A DNA stretch of 64,000 nt from Streptomyces hoynatensis (GTDB taxonomy: Bacteria > Actinomycetota > Actinomycetes > Streptomycetales > Streptomycetaceae): contig NZ_RBAL01000001.1 of NCBI RefSeq assembly GCF_003626535.1, positions 682,001 to 746,000 of the forward strand. Direction: 5' to 3'. The notes beneath the pieces were generated by a model. It made no database searches, was not told the DNA's origin, and saw only the letters and a program-made list of their open reading frames with translations. Of this stretch, positions 50,548 through 58,900 are shown one piece after another (the stretch's first letter is position 1; each line of letters opens with the position of its first letter). The position numbers and the translations under genes are program-made.

Positions 50548-51210
50548 ATGAGCGGCATGTCCACAGCGGTGATAGTCGGGGCGGGCCCTGGGATCGGGCG
50601 CGCGGTCGCCAGGCGGTTCGCCCGGGAGGGCTTCGCGCTGGCGCTGCTGGCGCGGCGCGAGGAGACGGTGCGGGCCGCCGCGGAGGCGGTGGCGGAGTTC
50701 GGCGTGCCGGTGCTCGGGCTGACCGCGGACGGCGCGGACGAGGACGCGTTGCGCGCGGCCCTGGACACCGCGGCCGACCGGTTCGGCACCCCCGAGGTCG
50801 CGGTCTACAACGCGGCGGTGATCAGGCCGGACCGGGTGGGGGAGCTGCCGGTCCGCGCCCACCTGGACGCCTACGCCGTGAACGTGCTGGGCGCGCTCAC
50901 CACCGCCGCCCACCTGGCGCCGCGGATGGCGCGGCGCGGCCACGGCAGCATCCTGCTCACCGGCGGGATGCCCGAGCCCAAGGCGGGCTACGTCAGCCTC
51001 TCGCTCGGCAAGGCCGGGGTGCGCACCCTGGTGGAGCTGCTCGACCAGGAGTACGGGGCGGCCGGCGTCCACGTGGCCTCCGTCACGGTGGCCGGGCCGG
51101 TGGCGCCAGGCACCGCCTTCGACCCGGAGGACATCGCCGAGCACCACTGGCGCCTCCACACCCAGCCCCGCCGCGACTGGCGGCGCGAGGTCGTCCACGC
51201 CGGCGTGTGA
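50548..51210 (+). CDS. Short-chain dehydrogenase/reductase-like protein, atypical active site
   Basis: 220 residues. The Rossmann N-terminus VIVGAGPGIGRAVARRFARE has the TGxxxGxG-type loop (with Ala for Thr) and NAA at 88-90 replaces NNAG. The usual YxxxK is missing: Lys155 in SLSLGKAGVR has Leu151 four residues before it, and the nearest Tyr (148) is seven before. Activity as an oxidoreductase is therefore doubtful. GGGAGGAAGGCGGG precedes the ATG. It marks the return to high GC after the defence-like cassette. Confidence 0.8.
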   Translation: MSGMSTAVIVGAGPGIGRAVARRFAREGFALALLARREETVRAAAEAVAEFGVPVLGLTADGADEDALRAALDTAADRFGTPEVAVYNAAVIRPDRVGELPVRAHLDAYAVNVLGALTTAAHLAPRMARRGHGSILLTGGMPEPKAGYVSLSLGKAGVRTLVELLDQEYGAAGVHVASVTVAGPVAPGTAFDPEDIAEHHWRLHTQPRRDWRREVVHAGV

Positions 51211-51315
51211 CTCCCGCCCGGGGCGGCCCGGGCCGTGGGCCGCCCCGGGCCGGTGGCGCGGCCGGGCCGATGGCGCGGCCGGGCCTGCGGGGCGGCCGGG
51301 CGTGCCCGCGGTGGC

Positions 51316-51957
51316 TCAGGCGTCGCCGCGGAGCCGGGCCGCGAGCGGGGAGGCGCCCGCCAGCCGCGCCCGCCCGCCGGCGATCGCCTTCTCGACCGTC
51401 AGATCGTCCCTGGCCAGGGCCACGCAGGTCTCCGTGTCCAGGCTGAGCCGCGCGTCGGCGCGCTCCGCCCGGCCCTCCCCGTAGCCGGGCCCCGCGCCGA
51501 GCCGCAGGTGGAAGGCGCCCTCGTCCAACTCGACCTCCACCACCCCCTCGTGCCCCGCCGCCAGCCGCTGCAGCCGGTCGAGCAGCGGCACCGCGAACCA
51601 GTGCGCCCGCACCGCGTCCGTGGGGCGCCGCTCGGCGAGGCCGGCCGCGCCCCAGGTGGCGAGCGCGGCGAGCACCGGGAGCAACTCCCGGCCGTGCGGG
51701 GTCAGTTCGTAGACGACGGCCCCTCCGGGCGGCGGCAGCTTGCGGCGGCCGAGCACGCCGTCCCGCTCCAGGTCCCGCAGCCGGGTGGCGAGCACGTCGG
51801 TGCTGACGCCCGGCAGGTCGGCGTGCAGGTCGGTGTACCTGCGCGGTCCCGCCAGCAGCTCGCGCGCGATCAGCAGGGCCCAGCGGTCCCCGACGGCGTC
51901 GAGGGCCCGCGCAATCGCGCAGAACTGGTCGTAGGCGCGGCGTGGTCGGTGTGGCAT
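51316..51957 (-). CDS. HxlR-family transcriptional regulator
   Basis: 213 residues. An HxlR winged helix (about 10-100: DAVGDRWALLIARELLAGPR, GVSTDVLATRLRDLERDGVL, VVYELTPHGRELLPVLAALA) is fused to a ~105-residue C-terminal domain resembling an SCP2/sterol-carrier-like fold (VVEVELDEGAFHLRLGAG). No ribosome site precedes the ATG at 51957; TAGACT ends 7 nt upstream, so the message is probably leaderless. Divergent from the aminotransferase with palindromes between. Confidence 0.88.
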   Translation of the reverse strand: MPHRPRRAYDQFCAIARALDAVGDRWALLIARELLAGPRRYTDLHADLPGVSTDVLATRLRDLERDGVLGRRKLPPPGGAVVYELTPHGRELLPVLAALATWGAAGLAERRPTDAVRAHWFAVPLLDRLQRLAAGHEGVVEVELDEGAFHLRLGAGPGYGEGRAERADARLSLDTETCVALARDDLTVEKAIAGGRARLAGASPLAARLRGDA

Positions 51958-51963
51958 GAGGGG

Positions 51964-51993
51964 AAGTCTAGAAAAATGAGGTTGGACTTTCCA
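51964..51993 (-). promoter_or_regulatory. Probable leaderless promoter of the HxlR gene
   Basis: On the minus strand TTGGAA (51993-51988), an 18-nt spacer and TAGACT (51969-51964) place the predicted transcription start at the A of the ATG at 51957. Confidence 0.55.
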
Positions 51994-52018
51994 AGTGGGC
52001 ACTTGGTAGAACCAAGTG
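51983..52018. promoter_or_regulatory. HxlR operator candidates
   Basis: CCAAGTG-GG-CACTTGG (51991-52006) is a perfect 7+2+7 palindrome. A third half-site CCAAGTG lies at 52012-52018. TTGGA-CTT-TCCAA (51983-51995) overlaps it. The cluster covers the HxlR -35 and precedes the aminotransferase. Confidence 0.7.
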
Positions 52019-52044
52019 AAGCGCCAGTACCTGGGAGGTCCGGC

Positions 52045-53256
52045 ATGGAGTTCCGGCAGTCGAGCAAGCTCCGCGACGTCTGTTACGAGATTCGCGGCCC
52101 GGTGATCGAGCACGCCAACGCGCTGGAGGAGGCGGGCCACAGCGTGCTGCGGCTGAACACCGGGAATCCCGCCCCCTTCGGCTTCGAGGCGCCGGAGGAG
52201 ATCCTGCAGGACATGATCAGGACGCTGCCGAAGGCGCACGGCTACAGCGACTCGCGCGGCATCCTCTCCGCCCGCCGCGCGGTGGCCCAGTACTACCAGC
52301 AGCGCGGCGTGGCCGACGTCGGCGTCGACGACGTCTTCCTGGGCAACGGCGTCTCCGAGCTGGTGTCCATGGCGGTGCAGGCCCTGGTCGAGGACGGGGA
52401 CGAGATCCTGGTGCCCGCCCCCGACTTCCCGCTGTGGACGGCCGTCACCAGGCTGGCGGGCGGCCGGGCCGTGCACTACCTGTGCGACGAGTCGGCCGAC
52501 TGGTACCCGGACCTGGAGGACATGGCCGCCAAGATCACCGACCGCACCCGCGCCGTCGTCGTGATCAACCCCAACAACCCCACCGGGGCGGTGTATCCGA
52601 AGGAGATCGTCGAGGGCATCCTCGACCTCGCCCGCCGGCACGGCCTGATGGTCTTCTCCGACGAGATCTACGACCGCATCCTCTACGACGGCGCCGTCCT
52701 CCACAGCCCCGCCGTGCTGGCGCCCGACGTGGTCTGCCTGACCTTCAGCGGCCTGTCCAAGTCCTACCGGGTGGCGGGCTTCCGCTCCGGCTGGCTGGTG
52801 GTCTCCGGGCCGCGCCAGCACGCCAGGAACTACCTGGAGGGCCTGACGATGCTGGCCTCCATGCGGCTGTGCGCCAACACCCCCGGGCAGCACGCCATCC
52901 AGGCGGCCCTCGGCGGCCGGCAGAGCATCAACGAGCTGGTGCTGCCCAGCGGGCGCCTGCACGAGCAGCGCGACACGGCCTGGCGCAAGCTCAACGAGAT
53001 CCCGGGCGTCAGCTGCGTGAAGCCGCGCGGCGCGCTCTACGCCTTCCCGCGGATCGACCCCGAGGTGCACCGGATCGTCGACGACGAGCGGTTCGTCCTC
53101 GACCTGCTGCTGCGGGAGAAGATCCAGGTCGTGCAGGGCACCGGCTTCAACTGGCCGCGCCCCGACCACTTCAGGATCATCACCCTGCCGCACGCGGAGG
53201 ACCTGGAGTCGGCCATCAGCCGGATCGGCCGTTTCCTGGCCGGGTACCGCCAGTAA
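52045..53256 (+). CDS. alaA: Alanine-type aminotransferase (class I/II, AlaA-like)
   Basis: 403-residue PLP enzyme. Lys239 in SGLSKSYRVAGFRSGW is the Schiff-base residue; VVINPNNPTGAVYPKE, FSDEIYDRILYDGA and the C-terminal Arg in HFRIITLP complete the site. The N-terminus MEFRQSSKLRDVCYEIRGPV matches AlaA-type alanine/glutamate-pyruvate aminotransferases. GGGAGG lies 6 nt before the ATG. Divergent from the HxlR gene and likely under its control. It overlaps nhaA tail-to-tail by 41 bp. Confidence 0.9.
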   Translation: MEFRQSSKLRDVCYEIRGPVIEHANALEEAGHSVLRLNTGNPAPFGFEAPEEILQDMIRTLPKAHGYSDSRGILSARRAVAQYYQQRGVADVGVDDVFLGNGVSELVSMAVQALVEDGDEILVPAPDFPLWTAVTRLAGGRAVHYLCDESADWYPDLEDMAAKITDRTRAVVVINPNNPTGAVYPKEIVEGILDLARRHGLMVFSDEIYDRILYDGAVLHSPAVLAPDVVCLTFSGLSKSYRVAGFRSGWLVVSGPRQHARNYLEGLTMLASMRLCANTPGQHAIQAALGGRQSINELVLPSGRLHEQRDTAWRKLNEIPGVSCVKPRGALYAFPRIDPEVHRIVDDERFVLDLLLREKIQVVQGTGFNWPRPDHFRIITLPHAEDLESAISRIGRFLAGYRQ

Positions 53257-54538
53257 CCCCGCCGTCCCCGCCCGCCCGGCCGGCGGGCCGCCCGTGCCCG
53301 CCGTCGGCCCGCCGCAGGTGGACCCGGCCCCTGGCGGTCAGCAGGGCGGAGGCGCCCAGCGCGGACACCAGCGAGCCGAGCAGGACGGCGGCCTTGACGT
53401 GCGCGGTCAGCTGCTCGTCCCCCTCGAAGGCCAGCTCCGCGATGAGCAGCGAGACGGTGAACCCGATTCCGGCCAGCATCGCGCCCCCGGCGACGTCCGC
53501 CCAGCTGAGCGTGGGGTTCAGGCGCGCCCGCGTGAAGCGGTCGGTGAGGAAGGCGGCGCCGAACACGCCGATCGTCTTCCCGGCGAACAGGGCGAGCACC
53601 ACGCCGATCGCCTCCGGCTCGTGCGCCATGTCCGCGAGCGTGCCGCCCGAGACCTCGACCCCGGCCGCGAACAGGGCGAAGAGCGGCACCGCGAAGCCGG
53701 CCGAGTACGGGTGCACCAGGTGCGCGACGCGTTCGGCTGACGACTCCTTCTCCAGCGGGTCGGGCGTGGCCCGCAGCAGCATCCCCAGCAGCACGCCCGC
53801 AATGGTCGCGTGCACGCCGCTGTTGAACATCAGCACCCAGACCGCCAGCGCCAGCGGCACGTACACGTACCAGCCGCGCACCCGCAGCGCGTGCAGGGTC
53901 CGGAACAGCGCCAGGCCGAGCAGCGCGCCCAGGAGGGCGAGGAAGTTCAGGCCGCTGGTGTAGAAGACGGCGATCACGGTGATCGCGATCAGGTCGTCGA
54001 CGATCGCGAGGGTGAGCAGGAAGGTCCGCAGCGCCGCCGGAATGTGCCGCCCGACGACCGCGAGCACCCCGAGGGCGAAGGCGATGTCGGTGGCCATCGG
54101 CACCGCCCAGCCGTTCAGGTCGCCGCCCCCCACCCCGCCGGCCAGGACGTAGAGCCCCGCGGGCACCGCCATGCCGCCGACCGCCGCCACCACCGGCAGC
54201 GCCGCCGCGGCCGGGCGGCGCAGCTCGCCGGCCACCAGCTCGCGCTTCAGCTCGGCCCCGGCGACGAAGAAGAAGACGGCAAGCACCCCGTCGGACGCCC
54301 AGTGCCCCACGGTCAGCTCCAGGCCGAGCGGCGGAATGTCCAGGTGGTGGTCGCGCACCGTGGCGTAGGCGTCGCTCAGCGGGGAGTTCGCCAGCACCAG
54401 GGCGAGGGCCGCGGCGATCACCAGCAGCAGGCCGCCGACGACCTCCAGCCGGAGGAACTCGGCGAGGGTCCGCCGGTCGCGCTCCGCGTCGCTCGCGGGG
54501 TTCCTCGTCAGGCGGAAGGGCAGGGCGGGGCGCTTCAT
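53216..54538 (-). CDS. nhaA: Na+/H+ antiporter NhaA
   Basis: 440 residues with about twelve membrane segments. The ion-binding aspartates are Asp151 (MATDIAFALG) and Asp181-Asp182 (AIVDDLIAI), corresponding to E. coli Asp133, Asp163 and Asp164. A conserved Lys in LFAGKTIGVFG is also present. GAGAGG precedes the ATG at 54538; upstream in-frame codons are not convincing. The C-terminal ~30 residues are Gly/Arg-rich and overlap the aminotransferase end. Exports Na+ and adjusts pH at the membrane. Confidence 0.93.
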   Translation of the reverse strand: MKRPALPFRLTRNPASDAERDRRTLAEFLRLEVVGGLLLVIAAALALVLANSPLSDAYATVRDHHLDIPPLGLELTVGHWASDGVLAVFFFVAGAELKRELVAGELRRPAAAALPVVAAVGGMAVPAGLYVLAGGVGGGDLNGWAVPMATDIAFALGVLAVVGRHIPAALRTFLLTLAIVDDLIAITVIAVFYTSGLNFLALLGALLGLALFRTLHALRVRGWYVYVPLALAVWVLMFNSGVHATIAGVLLGMLLRATPDPLEKESSAERVAHLVHPYSAGFAVPLFALFAAGVEVSGGTLADMAHEPEAIGVVLALFAGKTIGVFGAAFLTDRFTRARLNPTLSWADVAGGAMLAGIGFTVSLLIAELAFEGDEQLTAHVKAAVLLGSLVSALGASALLTARGRVHLRRADGGHGRPAGRAGGDGGVTGGTRPGNGRSG

Positions 54539-55342
54539 GCGGGAGCCTCTCGCGGCGCAACGTACGGACACGGACGTTGCCGACCAGACTTCCCGGCGCA
54601 CCCCAGGCGAAGAGGACACATCCCGACGCCTTTCTCCCACCCTACCCGCTGACCCCGCGCGGGATCAGTCGTCCGGCGCATCGATCGCCCCGGAGGCGGC
54701 CGGGGTCCCCGGGGCGGCCGTGGCCGAAAAGGATCGGTGAGCAGCCGGTGGCGAAAGCGAGGTAAAGGTGAATGAATGCGCTCAAGGTGTCGAAGGGTGT
54801 GCGGTGCCTGGCGGAAGGCCGAGATCCCCGTGGATGGCCGCAGATTCCCGAAGCGCGCCGAAGATCACCGAAGGGCCGCTTGCGGCGAGGGGCGCCGCGG
54901 GGCGCCGGGGATCACCGGGGAGCGCCGGGGAACGCCGGGAGTCGGCCGCCGAGCCGGCGCCGCGCAGGCGCGGAGGGGGCGCGGGGGAGGCGCGCAGGGA
55001 GCGCGGGGGAAGGCGGGGCGAGCGGGATGCGCCGGCGCGCGAGTCGCCGGGCGGCGGGCCGGTGCGCATCGGGGCGGACCGGTGGGGAAAGGGGCGAATC
55101 GGAGTGGAGTGGGGTGGAGGGGTGTGAAGCGGCGGGAAGGATGAAGGAGAAGGAGAACGCGGAGAAAAAGGGCGAGGATATCGCGGAGGAAACCCCGAAG
55201 CGCGCCCCGAAGCGCGCCGCGGAGCCGGCCGCGAGGGAGAGGCGGGGGAAGGCGCGGGGAAGCCGCGGGAGAAGGGCGAGAAGGGCGAGAAGGGGCGAGA
55301 AGGGGTGAGAAGGGTGGCAAGGGTGGCAAGGGTGGGGAAAGG
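54539..55342. other. Long gene-poor, purine-rich tract
   Basis: About 800 bp between nhaA and the WXG100 gene. The plus strand from about 54770 to 55340 is strikingly purine-rich, ending in GAGAAGGGCGA-type and GGGTGGCAAGGGTGG-type repeats (about 55270-55340). A 55-codon frame at 55141-55308 reads as a Lys/Glu/Arg-rich peptide (MKEKENAEKKGEDIAEE start) but has no proper ribosome site or homologue I recognise. Longer frames are Arg/Gly- or Pro/Ser-rich and look non-coding. No tRNA or palindrome. Confidence 0.5.
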
Positions 55343-55391
55343 CCGTGGGGCGGTGCCGGGCGCCGGGTGGGCGCCTGGCACCGCCCCACGG
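55343..55391 (-). terminator. Terminator of the WXG100 gene
   Basis: Perfect 15-bp stem, CCGTGGGGCGGTGCC (55343-55357) with GGCACCGCCCCACGG (55377-55391). A nested GGCGCC repeat sits in the loop. It lies 17 bp past the minus-strand stop. Confidence 0.75.
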
Positions 55392-55407
55392 GCGGCAGGC
55401 GGATGCG

Positions 55408-55704
55408 TCAGCCGCTGATGCCGGAGGCCAGACCCTCGTCGGTCTGCTCGAAGGTGTCGGCCGCCTGGATCAGGAAGGAGCCGAGGCCCTCCAGACCCTG
55501 GAGCATCTGCTTCGCACCGGTGGTGAACTGCTGGTACTGGTCGTCGAACGCGCCCGAGGACCGGCCCGTCACGTAACCGTCGGAGACGAGGCCCTGGATG
55601 TAGGACTGGAGCTCGTCCAGCTTGGCGTCCATCTGCTCGTACTCTTGCTTGAGCCTGTTGCCAGCCTGCCGCATGTCCTCATATGTGACATTCACGTCAG
55701 CCAT
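55408..55704 (-). CDS. WXG100-family type VII secretion protein (ESAT-6-like)
   Basis: 98 residues, the size of an ESX substrate. It is helix-turn-helix with MADVNVTYEDMRQAGNRLKQ, a turn at VSDGYVTGRSSGAF, and a second helix ending TFEQTDEGLASGISG. The Trp-x-Gly of the turn is replaced by Tyr-Val-Thr-Gly-type residues, as I recall for streptomycete Esx proteins. FEQTD resembles the YxxxD/E secretion signal with Phe for Tyr. GGAGGGG precedes the ATG at 55704. It stands alone; Esx proteins usually pair, so the partner may lie elsewhere or it may act as a homodimer. Divergent from EccC. Confidence 0.88.
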   Translation of the reverse strand: MADVNVTYEDMRQAGNRLKQEYEQMDAKLDELQSYIQGLVSDGYVTGRSSGAFDDQYQQFTTGAKQMLQGLEGLGSFLIQAADTFEQTDEGLASGISG

Positions 55705-55993
55705 GACGTTTCCCCTCCTAGTGGGGCGGAGGGCCGGTGCCCCCGCGGTGGTTCGTTGTGTGACGTGGCCCCCCGTGTCCGGCACGGCCACGGCCACTCA
55801 GCCTACGGCCGAGATGCACAGGACGATACCCCCGGTCAAGGGGCCGTCCTCCGTACCTCGGTTGGTGGCTAGGACGCCGAACTCGGCTCGGCGGTTGCAG
55901 CCCTCGCAGCACCCGTTGTCACACTCACGCAAGATGCGATTATGGTCATGTCCAGCTAGGCAAAAGCTGCTGTGTCACAACGGGAGGAACAGC

Positions 55994-58900
55994 GTGCGCC
56001 TGACCCTGACAGTCGTCGACCCGGTCGGGGGCCACAGTGCCGACACCGTGATCGACGCGGCGCCGGAGCTGCAGATCGGCGACCTGGCGCCCGAGTTGGT
56101 CCGAGCGGTGGGTGGGGGTGCCTCCCCTTACGGGGGGCAGAGCTCGGCGCACGTGTTCGTCGACGGCGAGTACGTCGACCCGACCCTCACCTTTGCCGAC
56201 TCCCCGCTGCGCGAGGGCAGCGTCGTCAGCCTGCACAACCCGAGCGGCTGCTGGCCGCCCGAGCCGAGCGGCGCCGTCGAACTGCGCGTCGTCAGCGGCC
56301 CCGCGGCGGGCGCCGTGCACCGCATCGGCCAGGGCCGCGTCGACATCGGCAGCGGGCAGCAGGTGCACATCCACGTCGCCGACCCCACGCTGCCCGAGCG
56401 CGCGATGACGCTGCGGGTCGCCGCCGACGGCACCTGCAAGGTCACCGTGTACACGCAGGAGCAGCCGCTGCTCGACGGCGAGCCCTTCGTGCACACGGAG
56501 GGGGACCGCGCCGACTGGAAGCTCGGCAAGCAACTGGCCGTCGGCGACTCGCTGTTCGAGCTCACCCCGTACTTCCCGCCGGACGCGGCGCTGAAGGTCT
56601 CCGAGGACGGAGCCGGGCTCGACTACAACCGCCCGCCCCGGCTGCTGCCGCCCGAGCGGCAGACCAAGTTCACCCTCCCCAAGCCGCCGGGCGAGCGCCA
56701 GCGCCGCCCGGTGCCCTGGCTGATGGCCCTGCTGCCGCTGGCCGGCGCGATCACCATCGCGATCGTCATGGACCGCATGCAGTTCCTGCTGATGGCGTTC
56801 CTGAGCCCGATCATGATGATGTCCAACTACTTCATGGACAAGAAGCGCGGCCGGGTCTCGCACGCCCAGCAGGTCCAGGAGTACCACGAGCACAAGGCGA
56901 GGATCGAGAAGGACGCCAGGGACGCCCTGATCGCCGAGCGGTTCGCCCGCCGGCACGCCGCCCCCGACCCCGCCACCGTCCTGGCCCAGGCCACCGGGCC
57001 GCGCACCCGCCTGTGGGAGCGCCGCCGCACCGACAACGACCACCTGCTGCTGCGGGTGGGCACCGCCGAGCTCGACTCCGAGGTGGTGCTCAACGACCCG
57101 GAGCAGGACGAGCACAAGCGGCTGGTCGCCTGGAAGATCGCCGACGCGCCCATCACCCTGCCGCTGCGCTCCCTCGGCGTCGTCGGCTTCGCCGGCCCCG
57201 GCGACAGCGCCCGCGCGCTCGGCCGCTGGGCGATCGGCCAGATAGCGGTCCTGCACAGCCCGGTCGACGTGCAGTTCTACCTGCTGACCGACGGCTCGGG
57301 GCAGTACAGCTGGAACTGGCTGCGCTGGCTGCCGCACGCCAGGCCCTCCGCCGAGCAGGACACCAACCTGCTGATCGGCACCGACGCCGAGACGATCGGC
57401 GCCAGGATCGCCGAGCTGACCTCCATCCTCGACGCCCGCCAGAAGGCCAGGCAGCAGACCCGCGCCAACGGCCCCTCCACCTTCAAGGACCCCGACATCG
57501 TCGTGGTCTTCGACGGCTCCCGCCGGATGCGTTCGCTGCCCGGCGTCATCCGCCTGCTGCGCGAGGGCCGGGACTGCTCGATCTTCGCGATCTGCCTCGA
57601 CGACGAGGAGCGTTTCCTGCCGGGCGAGTGCCAGGCCGTCGTCGTCGCCGAGCCCAACCCGGACCGGGTCGCCAAGAGCGGCCCGCGCCAGGCCGGTTAC
57701 GCCACCGGCTTCCACACCTTCCTCGCCGTCCCCGGCGGCGCGGCCAACTTCCAGCAGGTCGGCCAGCCGGGCGCCGAGCAGGTGCAGGCGGCCACGGCCA
57801 CCCAGGTCGCCGACCGGCTGCGGGTCGAGCAGACCGGCGCCTGGCGGATCAGGGGCGTGCGGCCCGACTGGGTGCTGCCCGAGTGGTGCGAGCTGCTGGC
57901 CCGCTCGCTCTCGCCGATCCGCGACATCAGCGGGGAGTCCGAGGACGCGGCGCTGCCCTCGGCCAGCCGCCTGCTCGACGTCATCGAGCTCGAACCCCCC
58001 ACGGCCGGGGCCATCGCCGCCAGGTGGCGGATGGGCGGCCAGTCCACCGAGGCCGTCATCGGCGAGTCCTACGACGGCGCCTTCGCCATCGACCTGCGGC
58101 GCGACGGCCCGCACGGCCTGATCGCCGGCACCACCGGCTCCGGCAAGTCGGAGCTGCTGCAGACGATCGTCGCCTCGCTCGCCGTGGCCAACACGCCGGA
58201 CAACATGACCTTCGTGCTGGTCGACTACAAGGGCGGCTCGGCCTTCAAGGACTGCGTCCAGCTGCCGCACACCGTCGGCATGGTCACCGACCTGGACAAC
58301 TACCTGGTCGAACGCGCCCTCGCCTCCCTGGGCGCCGAGCTGACCCGCCGCGAGCACATGCTCGCCGAGGTCGGCGCCAAGGACATCGAGGACTACCAGG
58401 ACCTCGTCCGCCGCAACCAGGGCCGCCTGCCGCAGCTGCCCAGGCTCCTCATCGTCATCGACGAGTTCGCCTCGATGGTCCGCGAACTGCCCGACTTCGT
58501 GAAGGGCCTGGTCAACATCGCCCAGCGAGGCCGTTCCCTGGGCATCCACCTGCTGCTGGCCACCCAGCGGCCCAGCGGCGTGGTCTCCCCGGAGATCCGC
58601 GCGAACACCAACCTCAGGATCGCGCTGCGCGTCACCGACGGCAACGAGTCCACCGACGTCATCGACGCCCCCGACGCCGGACTGATCGCGAAGTCCACGC
58701 CGGGCCGCGCGTACGTGAGGCTGGGCGCCTCCTCGCTGGTGCCCTTCCAGTCCGGGCGCGTCGGCGGCCGGCGCCCCGGCGCCGTGGACCCCGCCATCTC
58801 CCGGCCCTGGTCCGCCGCCCTCGACTGGAACAGCCTCGGCCGCGCCACGCTGAAGCGGCCGGCCGGCGCCAAGTCCCAGGAGGAGGAGATCACCGACCTC

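Noticed and set aside
54772..55308. A 178-codon plus-strand frame in the purine-rich tract as a gene
   Set aside because: Composition is Arg/Gly/Ala-rich with no motif, no good ribosome site and no third-position GC pattern; only its last 55 codons were kept as a question.
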